This document shows, piece by piece, positions 26,708 through 33,192 of a stretch of DNA of 35,575 nt. The DNA lies in the IMG/VR virus record IMGVR_UViG_3300029448_000139, positions 1-35,575 of that record, one strand, 5' to 3'. Origin of the DNA: a virus. The notes beneath the pieces were generated by a model. That model was not told the origin of the DNA. It saw only the letters and a program-made list of their open reading frames with translations, and did no database searches. The stretch's first letter is position 1; every line of letters starts with the position of its first letter. The position numbers were made by a program, and so were the translations under genes.

Positions 26708-26828
26708 AGTCGATTTAAGGTAGGCTGTGCCTCGATGGAACGCACATTGCTATGCACGCATATTGGAGGTCGAAGGGCTTGATCGAGGGCGAGTTTAAAC
26801 ACCTCTTAATTCTCTCTGTATTAGGGCT

Positions 26829-26837
26829 TGCTATATA
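26829..26837 (+). promoter_or_regulatory. Candidate extended -10 promoter of the rightward arm
   Basis: TGC followed by TATATA (26832-26837) fits an extended -10 element, which can work without a good -35; none is seen 17 nt upstream. It lies about 50 bp before the first rightward gene. Confidence 0.4.
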
Positions 26838-26884
26838 GGGTCTAATCCACTACTCTTTGAGAACAATAAACGAAAGGGTTACAC

Positions 26885-27145
26885 ATGACAGACGCAACGA
26901 TACACCAAGTACGAATCAGCGGTAACGACTACCATATCCGCTACGACCGCATCTGTGCTAATGCAACAGGTAAAGCGGTGGCGAAGATTCACTACTACCA
27001 CGACAAGCATATGCAAGATGAGATCAGAGAGATCGAGATGATCGACGGCTCATTCATCATGTACCATCAGTTGAACGACTTCAATGAGTTGATTCAAGTG
27101 TGGAATGATCACGTAATATCACATAAACTAGAAGGAGCAAAATAA
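26885..27145 (+). CDS. First early protein, unknown (86 aa)
   Basis: 86 aa: an N-terminal beta-like part (ATIHQVRISGNDYHIRYDRI) and a helical end with His/Tyr-rich KIHYYHDKHMQDEIREIEM. No enzyme or DNA-binding motif is evident. It is the first gene after the rightward promoter and is coupled to the next by TAATG. First-expressed phage proteins often redirect host functions, but nothing in the sequence names a target. Confidence 0.65.
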   Translation: MTDATIHQVRISGNDYHIRYDRICANATGKAVAKIHYYHDKHMQDEIREIEMIDGSFIMYHQLNDFNELIQVWNDHVISHKLEGAK

Positions 27146-27357
27146 TGGAACGATCAGAAATGTTAAAATCAATCAGAGATAGAAGAGAGCGAGATCAAAA
27201 GATCGCATCAATACAGGAATTTATTGATGACACCTACAAGCAAATGGAAACATCACCTAAAGATGGCATTGCAGGAACAATCGTCAAATCTCATTTGGTT
27301 ATGAGGGGATGGATTAAACAAGCTGAGGAGCAGGTCAAACAGTTGAGAGGATGGTAG
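27145..27357 (+). CDS. Small helical early protein, unknown (70 aa)
   Basis: Highly charged and helical (MLKSIRDRRERDQKIASIQE; ending QAEEQVKQLRGW). The start overlaps the previous stop, and the stop codon is followed with no gap by a hammerhead-like RNA element. Coiled-coil-like heptads are possible. No family recognised. Confidence 0.65.
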   Translation: MERSEMLKSIRDRRERDQKIASIQEFIDDTYKQMETSPKDGIAGTIVKSHLVMRGWIKQAEEQVKQLRGW

Positions 27358-27408
27358 CCTAACCGATGACGCCTAGTGAGGCAGAAACCGCAGGGATGCG
27401 GTCTTAGG
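27358..27408 (+). ncRNA. Hammerhead-like ribozyme, type I topology, with core deviations
   Basis: Three stems meet as in a hammerhead. Open stem I is CCTAA (27358-27362) with TTAGG (27404-27408). Stem II is GCCT/AGGC with loop AGTG (27371-27382). Stem III is ACCGC/GCGGT with loop AGGGAT (27387-27402). Core strands are CCGATGA (consensus CTGATGA), GAA before stem III, and the cleavage triplet GTC ending at 27403. Deviations are C for U at position 4 and a C-A mismatch at the 10.1/11.1 pair, so activity may be weak. Cleavage would fall 25 nt before the next ATG. Confidence 0.68.
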
Positions 27409-27428
27409 ATAAACAAAGGGATAATGAT

Positions 27429-27641
27429 ATGGGACACCCAAACAAAAAGTACTCGGTCAGATTGACTGAGAATCAAATCCGAATCTTGAAAGACAGGATG
27501 GAGTTGGCAATCCTCAACCATGATCCAGAGTGGTTGGATGGTGAGCAGAAGAGGGAAGATATGATCTACCTCGCCATTATGAACAACGCTGATAAGGCGT
27601 TAGGTGGCAAGGGTGATTATCAACGCAACTTATTTTATTAA
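27429..27641 (+). CDS. Small early protein, unknown (70 aa)
   Basis: MGHPNKKYSVRLTENQIRILKD opens with a strand-helix arrangement reminiscent of ribbon-helix-helix or HTH repressors, followed by a longer helical part (PEWLDGEQKREDMIYLAIMNN). The resemblance is weak. It lies between the two hammerhead elements, so if both cut it sits on a short processed RNA together with the next gene. The ribosome site AAAGGGATAAT precedes the ATG. Confidence 0.65.
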   Translation: MGHPNKKYSVRLTENQIRILKDRMELAILNHDPEWLDGEQKREDMIYLAIMNNADKALGGKGDYQRNLFY

Positions 27642-27658
27642 ACAAAAGGAGAAATAAA

Positions 27659-28069
27659 ATGGAAGTAAAAACAGTAGAGCAAGGATTAAAATTAATGGCG
27701 GAGATGGGTTACAAGTATGTTCCCTCTGGCTGTTGCTTGGAGGATAGATTGAAAAATGTAAAGAAAGGCGTAGGGTATTTTGAACACGTCGTATTGATAG
27801 AAGAAATGGAACCTTCGGTAGCACATCATTTCCCTTGTGCTATCCTTTTTAACGGATTGCCGTTCGATGATTTCATTCGAGAGCAGTCCAAAGAGGAAAC
27901 CGAATTGAGAGAAAAGAGTAAAATTGATCACTATATGATCTTTGAGGGCAAAGGGAGAAATCAAATGCATACGGGAACATATGAATACGAAACGGCATTA
28001 TATATATATAACAATAGCAAAAAGGAAGGTATTGCAGTTTCTATGGAACCCGCAATTCGACGGGATTAA
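27659..28069 (+). CDS. Early protein, unknown (136 aa)
   Basis: 136 aa with a folded-looking mix: MEVKTVEQGLKLMAEMGYKY, SGCCLEDRLKNVKKGVGYF, VAHHFPCAILFNGLPFDDFI, ending VSMEPAIRRD. It has several Cys and His but no regular metal motif. A strong AAAAGGAGAAATAAA ribosome cassette precedes the ATG. The stop is followed after six bases by the type II hammerhead. No family recognised. Confidence 0.65.
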   Translation: MEVKTVEQGLKLMAEMGYKYVPSGCCLEDRLKNVKKGVGYFEHVVLIEEMEPSVAHHFPCAILFNGLPFDDFIREQSKEETELREKSKIDHYMIFEGKGRNQMHTGTYEYETALYIYNNSKKEGIAVSMEPAIRRD

Positions 28070-28075
28070 TTCATA

Positions 28076-28132
28076 AATCGAAACGGGGTTCGCCCCGTCT
28101 GTCTAGTGTGGTTGCTAGGCACTGATGAGATT
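28076..28132 (+). ncRNA. Hammerhead ribozyme, type II topology, complete consensus core
   Basis: Stem II is open: AATC (28076-28079) with GATT (28129-28132), including the consensus C-G closing pair. GAA (28080-28082) leads into stem III, ACGGGG-TTCG-CCCCGT (28083-28098), then C17 at 28099, so the cleavage triplet is GTC. Stem I is TGTCTAG (28100-28106) with CTAGGCA (28115-28121), seven pairs with one G-U, loop TGTGGTTG. The core strand CTGATGA (28122-28128) is perfect. Every conserved core base of the hammerhead is present. Self-cleavage is predicted between 28099 and 28100. It lies just after the stop of the 136-aa gene. Chance occurrence of all parts is very unlikely. Confidence 0.92.
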
Positions 28133-28182
28133 CCCAAATCTTAGATGCAACACCAATTTAAATTAAACAAAAGGAGAATAAC

Positions 28183-28632
28183 ATGACAGAAACAGAGACA
28201 GTAGAAGTGCCGTGGAACAGCAACAGAGTGTACACAGTCGACTATTATCATATGAAGCATGACAAAGAGAGCCGTACATGGGAGCTTGATACAGAATGGG
28301 GTCTCAGTACAAGTAACGTTGGTGTCGGGTTGGATTTACCCGATAACGATGTTGATGAATGGAGTGACGAGTGGGTTCGATTTGATGAGACCATCTACGA
28401 ATACTTCGATGACTTCAGCGACCTTCAGAAGTGTTGGGATAAAAAATTTGGCATGAAGGATGGTCATGATATCAAAATCGTCAACGTCTACATGAGCAAA
28501 GAACAACTGTTCACGCATTACGCACCGATGATGAATTTCGAGTATGACCCAGACCAACTGCTCGAGCTTGCCCTTAAGAGAGGGTTTGTAACAGAGACGG
28601 ACAACGGATACAAAATCAACAACGACTACTAG
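28183..28632 (+). CDS. Acidic early protein, unknown (149 aa)
   Basis: Strongly acidic, rich in Asp, Glu, Trp and Tyr (LPDNDVDEWSDEWVRFDETI; EYFDDFSDLQKCWDKKF), with a more ordered C-terminal half (IKIVNVYMSKEQLFTHYAPM). Such acidic small proteins are common among phage early genes and include DNA mimics, but there is no specific evidence for that here. An AAAAGGAGAATAAC ribosome cassette precedes the ATG. No family recognised. Confidence 0.65.
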   Translation: MTETETVEVPWNSNRVYTVDYYHMKHDKESRTWELDTEWGLSTSNVGVGLDLPDNDVDEWSDEWVRFDETIYEYFDDFSDLQKCWDKKFGMKDGHDIKIVNVYMSKEQLFTHYAPMMNFEYDPDQLLELALKRGFVTETDNGYKINNDY

Positions 28633-28640
28633 CATGGCAA

Positions 28641-28657
28641 GGCGGGTCGCTCCCGCC
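28641..28657 (+). other. GC-rich intergenic hairpin without T-tract
   Basis: GGCGGG-TCGCT-CCCGCC, six perfect pairs, lies just after a stop codon and before the next ribosome site. It lacks a following T run, so it is more likely a message-stabilising or RNA-processing hairpin than a terminator. Confidence 0.55.
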
Positions 28658-28683
28658 ACCAATTTCAAACAAAGGAGAATAAA

Positions 28684-29034
28684 ATGATACAGGAAAAATC
28701 ACCGCTTGAAGCGGTACAGGGTATGCTCGTATGGGTGTACGATTGCAGTCTCGGCAACTCAAGCAATGGCGGTCTATCGTCATATTGTCAGACGCTGGAG
28801 ATCGGCAAAGACATCGAGTTGGTGGAAGGTCATAGGGGCGGTTGCATCGCCAGACCGATTGGCGACCCACCGAAGGGTCATATCGGATGGATGGCAGGAG
28901 GATGCTACATATCAACATCCGATGGTCGGTTCAGTCGAGCGGTTGAGCATATATGTGGGCATCACTTTTATGGTGCAGTTCCATTGCATGACCGCAGTGA
29001 GACTCAAGAGATGTACGATTCAATGTGGAATTAA
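28684..29034 (+). CDS. Early protein, unknown (116 aa)
   Basis: Gly/Ser/Cys/His-rich: GMLVWVYDCSLGNSSNGGLS, HRGGCIARPIGDPPKGHIGW, AVEHICGHHFYGAVPLHDR. The scattered Cys and His might bind a metal, but no standard spacing is seen. A CAAAGGAGAATAAA cassette precedes the ATG. A longer overlapping frame (from 28706) is not preferred; only its last part, from 29045, is a gene. No family recognised. Confidence 0.6.
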   Translation: MIQEKSPLEAVQGMLVWVYDCSLGNSSNGGLSSYCQTLEIGKDIELVEGHRGGCIARPIGDPPKGHIGWMAGGCYISTSDGRFSRAVEHICGHHFYGAVPLHDRSETQEMYDSMWN

Positions 29035-29044
29035 GGAGATGGCT

Positions 29045-29212
29045 ATGGATAAAAAAGAAAAGTTGGGTTACACATTCGCAGTAATTGACTTGGTAGAAAC
29101 CTGCATGGGCATGATCGCCAAGTATCCAGATCGTAGCATCGAGGTCATAGAACACATGACCAAGAGGCTCGACCAACTGGAGGGCGAGTACATACTCGTT
29201 GAGTATAAATGA
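29045..29212 (+). CDS. Small helical protein before the endolysin, unknown (55 aa)
   Basis: MDKKEKLGYTFAVIDLVETC, then SIEVIEHMTKRLDQLEGEYI. The start at 29045 is selected because AAGGAG ends 6 nt before it; the ATG at 29039 would leave no spacing. It ends in an ATGA overlap with the lysozyme-like gene, so it may modulate lysis, but no membrane segment is present. No family recognised. Confidence 0.6.
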   Translation: MDKKEKLGYTFAVIDLVETCMGMIAKYPDRSIEVIEHMTKRLDQLEGEYILVEYK

Positions 29213-29583
29213 ATTGGGCGGGATTACTATTCGTGATCGCTATGGTGGAAAGTGGGGGCAACCCCACGCCACCCGATGGCAAGTTAGGCGAGGTCGGGAT
29301 GTATCAGATACTAGATGTGTATGTCCAAGATGTGAATCGCATTTACAACACCTCTTATACACAAGAGCAGTGTCGTGATCGAAGGATAGCGGAATCGGTT
29401 ATGATAAAGTATCTGAGGTACTGGTCGCACCGATACGAATTGAACACAGGAAAGAAGGCCGATGCTGAAGATTACTTTCGATTGCACAATGGCGGTTGCC
29501 ACTTTTGGAAGAAATCGCACAAGACAGATGGCTACTGGAAGAAATGTCAATATGTGATCGACAAGTACGGCGTTAGAATTTAA
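29209..29583 (+). CDS. Lytic transglycosylase / lysozyme-like endolysin (124 aa)
   Basis: MVESGGNPTPPDG followed by KLGEVGMYQI reproduces the SLT lysozyme-like signature (E-S..NP...G..G..QI). Glu14 is the expected catalytic acid and GMYQI at residues 30-34 the substrate-cleft strand. RLHNGGCHFWK and DGYWKKCQYVI near the end fit the rest of the fold. The N-terminus is the first catalytic helix, not a signal peptide, so a holin would be needed for export. It overlaps the preceding gene by ATGA. It is the only obvious cell-wall enzyme in the window, so it is the likely endolysin. Confidence 0.78.
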   Translation: MNWAGLLFVIAMVESGGNPTPPDGKLGEVGMYQILDVYVQDVNRIYNTSYTQEQCRDRRIAESVMIKYLRYWSHRYELNTGKKADAEDYFRLHNGGCHFWKKSHKTDGYWKKCQYVIDKYGVRI

Positions 29584-29589
29584 TATAAT
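29584..29589 (+). promoter_or_regulatory. Perfect -10 hexamer, possible internal promoter
   Basis: TATAAT in the 30-bp gap between the endolysin and the next gene. No acceptable -35 is seen at 16-18 nt, so this is only a weak candidate for a second start feeding the replication genes. Confidence 0.2.
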
Positions 29590-29613
29590 AAAACAATAAA
29601 AAAAGGATAAGAC

Positions 29614-29871
29614 ATGAGTTATGAAGAATTAGAGTTCGAGATGGCCTTCCATCCGCAGACGAGTGAGTACAACTCAGACTCGTACACGCTGTTCGTCCCG
29701 TTTGACTTGCACGAAGGTGCAGACGAGACGGATGAGGGCAAGTTCTACAAGATACCCTTGTATGAAGATGAGCTGAAGAGATTGTTCCAGTTATGCTGTC
29801 AGCAGGAGTGCGTCAAGCAGATGTTCCATGATGCGATAAACGATATTAGAAAAGAGAGAGGTAAAGTATGA
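29614..29871 (+). CDS. Acidic small protein, unknown (85 aa)
   Basis: Acidic N-terminal half (DSYTLFVPFDLHEGADETDE) and a helical C-terminal half with a Cys pair (LFQLCCQQECVKQMFHDAIN). The ribosome site AAAAGGATAAG precedes the ATG. It is coupled by an ATGA overlap to the following gene, and the two probably form a small pair just before the nuclease and replication genes. No family recognised. Confidence 0.6.
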   Translation: MSYEELEFEMAFHPQTSEYNSDSYTLFVPFDLHEGADETDEGKFYKIPLYEDELKRLFQLCCQQECVKQMFHDAINDIRKERGKV

Positions 29872-30212
29872 TAAAAATAACAAGAGTAGTTGACGACAAG
29901 ACTGCTACAGAAACTTGTCCAGATGTGATGTACCGCATCGAAGATCGTATCAACGACAATCGTGATGGTTGTCAGCAGGTGATTGTCTTAACTCGTGATG
30001 AGTTGGGGCAGTTGCATCACTTGATAGATGTGCAGTTCATGAGTGAGAGCAATGACCATGAGGAATCAATGAGTTCCGCCCAAGAAGAGAATGAGGTGCT
30101 TGATACCCCATCGATAGCAGATATGCTAGATAAGCAAGCCATAGAACGTAAACAAGAAGAGATCAATAACGAGATGGCATGGGACGATCACAAAAACAAG
30201 TGGAGTACATAA
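29868..30212 (+). CDS. Unknown 114-aa protein before the HIRAN-nuclease
   Basis: IKITRVVDDKTATETCPDVM and VIVLTRDELGQLHHLIDVQF make an N-terminal alpha/beta part. The C-terminal half is a disordered acidic/Gln-rich region (ESNDHEESMSSAQEENEV) ending in a helix. It ends 1 nt before the ATG of the HIRAN-nuclease gene. No family recognised. It may be an accessory of the recombination genes by position only. Confidence 0.6.
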   Translation: MIKITRVVDDKTATETCPDVMYRIEDRINDNRDGCQQVIVLTRDELGQLHHLIDVQFMSESNDHEESMSSAQEENEVLDTPSIADMLDKQAIERKQEEINNEMAWDDHKNKWST

Positions 30213-30213
30213 T

Positions 30214-31152
30214 ATGTTATTAAAACTAGTAGGAGTTACATTCGCCACCAACAACAATCCAGAGCTGAAGAAGCTACGCCCTAGTGGCGTGGTCAGCTTT
30301 GAGGCAGAGCCAGACAACGAGTACGACCCGAAAGCCGTCAAGGTCATGTACAAGGGCGACCAGATAGGTTATGTACCGAAGTCGGAGTTGGCACAAGAGA
30401 CTGCTCTACAGGCAGGCACAGCTAAGATCATCGACTACGCATACTATGACCCAGACCTGCGATGGAACGAGAGTCATGTAGGTCAGTTTCAATCAATGAC
30501 TTACGACATCGAGGAGCAGATCGAGGAAGGCTCGAATCGAATCATCGGTGGCAGGTACGTCAGATGCACTACATTCCTAAAGTACTTCGATACTGCAGGC
30601 GGTGCGGAGGGTTTGATCAGATGGGCGTTCAGTCAAGGCACTACCTTTGAGGAGTATGAGGAGGCGTTGAATGAATGTGCCGAGAATGGCACGCTTATGC
30701 ACGATGAGATCGAGGGTTACTTCAAGACAGGTGAGTTCACCGAGGGTAGAAAATATTTGCCAGAGGGTTGGGATAACTTTGTCAACAAGTACGAGCCAGA
30801 GATGATCTATGGCGAGGAGCGGTTCTACGACAACAACCTAATGGTCACAGGGCAACCCGACTTTGTCGGATACATTAGCTACAAAGGTCGGCGTGTTCGT
30901 GCCGTAGTGGACTGGAAAAGTTCTAAACGGCCTTCACTGAAACACAAGATACAGGCTAGTATCTACTCCATGAACGCATCATTGGACGAACAACCCATCG
31001 AGGTTGCAATGGTTGTGGCATTCGGGGCTAGTACCAAGCAGGGATTCAGTGTAGCGGTAGTTGAGCGTGAGCAAATCGAGTCAAACTACCTCGCAATGGA
31101 GTATCTCAGCAAAGCTATGGAGTGTGTGGGGGTGAAGGCAGATGAGTACTAA
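30214..31152 (+). CDS. HIRAN domain fused to PD-(D/E)XK (Cas4/RecB-type) nuclease (312 aa)
   Basis: Residues 1 to about 65 match the HIRAN domain (VGVTFATNNNPELKKLRPSG; VSFEAEPDNEYDPKAVKVMY; GDQIGYVPK), which in eukaryotic HLTF binds 3' ends of DNA. The C-terminal half is a PD-(D/E)XK nuclease of the RecB/Cas4/phage exonuclease kind: H163 in GTLMHDEIEGYF, D216 in GQPDFVG, D233 and K235 in VVDWKSSKR, then an HKIQASIYSM helix (motif QxxxY). It likely processes or resects DNA ends in replication or recombination. It is first of the replication block and overlaps the initiator-like gene by 11 nt. Confidence 0.8.
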   Translation: MLLKLVGVTFATNNNPELKKLRPSGVVSFEAEPDNEYDPKAVKVMYKGDQIGYVPKSELAQETALQAGTAKIIDYAYYDPDLRWNESHVGQFQSMTYDIEEQIEEGSNRIIGGRYVRCTTFLKYFDTAGGAEGLIRWAFSQGTTFEEYEEALNECAENGTLMHDEIEGYFKTGEFTEGRKYLPEGWDNFVNKYEPEMIYGEERFYDNNLMVTGQPDFVGYISYKGRRVRAVVDWKSSKRPSLKHKIQASIYSMNASLDEQPIEVAMVVAFGASTKQGFSVAVVEREQIESNYLAMEYLSKAMECVGVKADEY

Positions 31153-31762
31153 CCCTAATTACTACGCAATCATACCCGCAGAGATCAGATACGACAGTCA
31201 GTTGTCAGCTAATGAGAAGCTGATGTACGGAGAGATTACAGCACTTGCCAATAATACTGGCGAGTGTTGGGCTTCCAATGCATACTTCGCAAATCTGTAC
31301 AACAAGGATATTCGAACCATCACAAGGTGGATTAGTCACCTCATAAAGTTGGGCTTCATTGACTGCAAGCTACAGTATAAAAAAGATAGCAAGGAGGTTG
31401 AGAAAAGAATTATCACCCTATCGACAAAAATGACGGCACCCTATGGACAAAAATGTCCTGACCCCCACGGCAAAAATGTCGGGGATAATAATACAAGTAA
31501 GAATAATACAAGTATAATAGACTTGGAGTTATTTGAATCGCTATGGAAAGCGTATGGATGCAAGGGTACAAAGCAAATAGCTAAGAATTATTGGTCTAGA
31601 TTGTCGAAAGCTAATCGCCAAGCAATAGCTGATGCACTACCCAACTATGTCGAAGCCAGACCAAGAGAGTACCGCAAAGATTTTCAGGGTTGGATTAATC
31701 CCGATTATAAGCGGTGGCAGGATGAAGTTTACATTAAACAACCAGAGATAAAGGAATATTAA
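31142..31762 (+). CDS. Winged-helix replication initiator-like protein (206 aa)
   Basis: The first ~95 residues form a helix-turn-helix/winged-helix of the replication-protein type: YYAIIPAEIRYDSQLSANEK, LMYGEITALANNTGECWASN, KDIRTITRWISHLIKLGFI. After a polar Asn/Lys/Thr linker, a C-terminal helical domain (LFESLWKAYGCKGTKQIAKN; DFQGWINPDYKRW) resembles helicase-loader regions. It lies immediately before the DnaB-type helicase and overlaps it by TAATG, so it probably marks the origin and loads the helicase. An origin inside this gene, as in lambda O, is possible but no iterons were noticed. Confidence 0.75.
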   Translation: MSTNPNYYAIIPAEIRYDSQLSANEKLMYGEITALANNTGECWASNAYFANLYNKDIRTITRWISHLIKLGFIDCKLQYKKDSKEVEKRIITLSTKMTAPYGQKCPDPHGKNVGDNNTSKNNTSIIDLELFESLWKAYGCKGTKQIAKNYWSRLSKANRQAIADALPNYVEARPREYRKDFQGWINPDYKRWQDEVYIKQPEIKEY

Positions 31763-33015
31763 TGAAGTTACCACACTCACCAGAAGATGAACTAGGTGTG
31801 TTGGGTTCGTGTCTAATTGATTGTGCGTTGATTCCAAAGATTGACTTACAACCGAAAGATTTCTACGACCCACGCCACGAGAAGTTATGGAACGCACTAC
31901 AACAGCAGTACAACGAGGGCAAGGCTATGGATGCGTTGACCATCGGTGCTTGGCTGAAGGATAAGAACCTGCTCGATCAAGTCGGTGGCTATGATCACTT
32001 GGTTCGGTTGCAGTCTGAAGTACTGGTATCAGCTCACTCTCAGCACTACTCAGAGGGTGTCCGAAAAGCCTCAAAATTGCGTCAGGAGATAGCTATACTC
32101 CAAGATGGGTTGGGGTCTGCCTATGGCGGAGAAAGTGTCTCTGAGAGGGTAATTAGTGCCTTAAATCTAGGTGCGATGGGGAAGGATGATGATCGTACTT
32201 GGTTAGAGATGGGCGATGACTTCATTCAGAGCTGTATCGAGGGTACAGTAGGTCACTATGATTGGTGGTGTGAAGAGTGGACTAAGAAGCTAGGTAAGAT
32301 GTCTAGTGAACTGATGATTCTGCACGCACCCCGCTCCACAGGTAAGACAGCGATTATGTTGCAATGGATTGTCAACGCACACCGCAACGAGATGCGTACA
32401 CCGCTTGCCTCGATTGAGATGCTGAAGCCAGAGCTAATGCCACGACTACTTGCTCACGCAGGTCAGGTCAATACATATAATATGAGAACTAGAGGTTACG
32501 CAACCGAAAGCGAGATTGGTCGGTCACGATCAGCCAACAAAGAGATTAAGTCGTTAGAGTTGTGTGTTCGTGACAAGGGTATGAGCATCGAGGATATACG
32601 AGGTTGGGCTATCGCTGAGGCTAGGAATGGTGCAGACGCTATCTTTATCGACAACCTACTATCGATTAACGATGGCGGTAAGAAGTACGACAGCAAGACG
32701 CTGATGTACGATGACTTTATCCGCAAGTTGCGTGATTTGCGTGACGAGTTGGAAGTACCTATTATCATACTTGCCCACCCGAACAGCGAGGGACAGGTGG
32801 CTTGGAGTAGAGATGTTGAGAACTTTGCTGATGTTATTCTCTTTATATGTAACGTAGATGAGCAGGGTACAAAGGTTAATGGTAGAATGATAGACTATGA
32901 GGGCGATGGCCATGTCTTTGCTAAATTTCAGAAAAACAGACAAGGTATCAGTCCAGTTGCTACCATGATGTTTGACAAACAGTATCAGACCTTTAAACAT
33001 TTGGAGTGGCATTGA
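31762..33015 (+). CDS. DnaB-type replicative helicase (417 aa)
   Basis: The N-terminal domain is DnaB-like (SPEDELGVLGSCLIDC; LTIGAWLKDKNLLDQVGGYD). The ATPase domain has a Walker A at residues 189-196, APRSTGKT, with Ala in place of the first Gly; a Walker B ADAIFIDN; and a PIIILAHPN sensor region. FAKFQKNRQG near the end matches the arginine-finger/DNA loop area of DnaB/gp41. Slightly shorter than bacterial DnaB. With the initiator-like protein and SSB it forms a minimal primosome that would recruit host primase and polymerase. Confidence 0.85.
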   Translation: MKLPHSPEDELGVLGSCLIDCALIPKIDLQPKDFYDPRHEKLWNALQQQYNEGKAMDALTIGAWLKDKNLLDQVGGYDHLVRLQSEVLVSAHSQHYSEGVRKASKLRQEIAILQDGLGSAYGGESVSERVISALNLGAMGKDDDRTWLEMGDDFIQSCIEGTVGHYDWWCEEWTKKLGKMSSELMILHAPRSTGKTAIMLQWIVNAHRNEMRTPLASIEMLKPELMPRLLAHAGQVNTYNMRTRGYATESEIGRSRSANKEIKSLELCVRDKGMSIEDIRGWAIAEARNGADAIFIDNLLSINDGGKKYDSKTLMYDDFIRKLRDLRDELEVPIIILAHPNSEGQVAWSRDVENFADVILFICNVDEQGTKVNGRMIDYEGDGHVFAKFQKNRQGISPVATMMFDKQYQTFKHLEWH

Positions 33016-33182
33016 TTAGGCATATTTATAGAGAAGATGGGATCCGAAAGGTTAAGGAATTTCCTTACAAATATAAGGGAAAAGGTATTGACTATAAACA
33101 ACTCGATCCGTACTATGAATGGTGTAAAGAGAATAAACATACAGAATTTCTGGGTTTATTCTTTCATAAAGACAAAAATTAG
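33012..33182 (+). CDS. Small basic protein with TTG start, unknown (56 aa)
   Basis: The frame begins at TTG 33012, overlapping the helicase stop (TTGA), with GGAG 5 nt upstream, and ends 10 nt before the SSB start. The product is folded-looking and aromatic/Lys-rich: IRHIYREDGIRKVKEF, YKQLDPYYEWCKENKHTEF, GLFFHKDKN. The fit between stop and next ribosome site supports it as a real gene rather than a 5' extension of SSB. A GTG at 33006 is an alternative start. No family recognised. Confidence 0.6.
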   Translation: MIRHIYREDGIRKVKEFPYKYKGKGIDYKQLDPYYEWCKENKHTEFLGLFFHKDKN

Positions 33183-33192
33183 GAGTAACACA

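Larger units (their letters stand above)
26583..26884. promoter_or_regulatory. Divergent control region between the two arms
   Basis: About 300 bp without a credible gene, clearly richer in G and C than the rest of the window. It holds a leftward and a rightward promoter candidate, a guanine-quadruplex-type run on the minus strand, an interrupted inverted repeat GGGTCTC/GAGACCC (26641-26647 and 26694-26700), and a small nested repeat ATGTA/TACAT (26649-26653 and 26662-26666). It is the only large gap and the only divergence point, hence the best place for control elements and possibly the replication origin. Confidence 0.65.

Noticed and set aside
26614-26802. Minus-strand frame in the divergent control region
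   Set aside because: No ribosome site, Arg/Pro/Gly-rich translation of a GC-rich spacer, and it would cover the promoter and G-run.
28706-29044. Long frame (168 codons from 28706) overlapping the 116-aa gene
   Set aside because: Its first two thirds overlap a gene with a strong ribosome cassette; only the part from 29045, with its own AAGGAG, looks real.
32303-32309. A CTGATGA hammerhead-core string inside the helicase gene
   Set aside because: No GAAA, cleavage triplet or stems in suitable positions; a chance match in coding sequence.
33037-33192. N-terminal extension of the SSB-like protein
   Set aside because: The ribosome site and typical start are at 33193, and another frame over these bases gives a better small gene.
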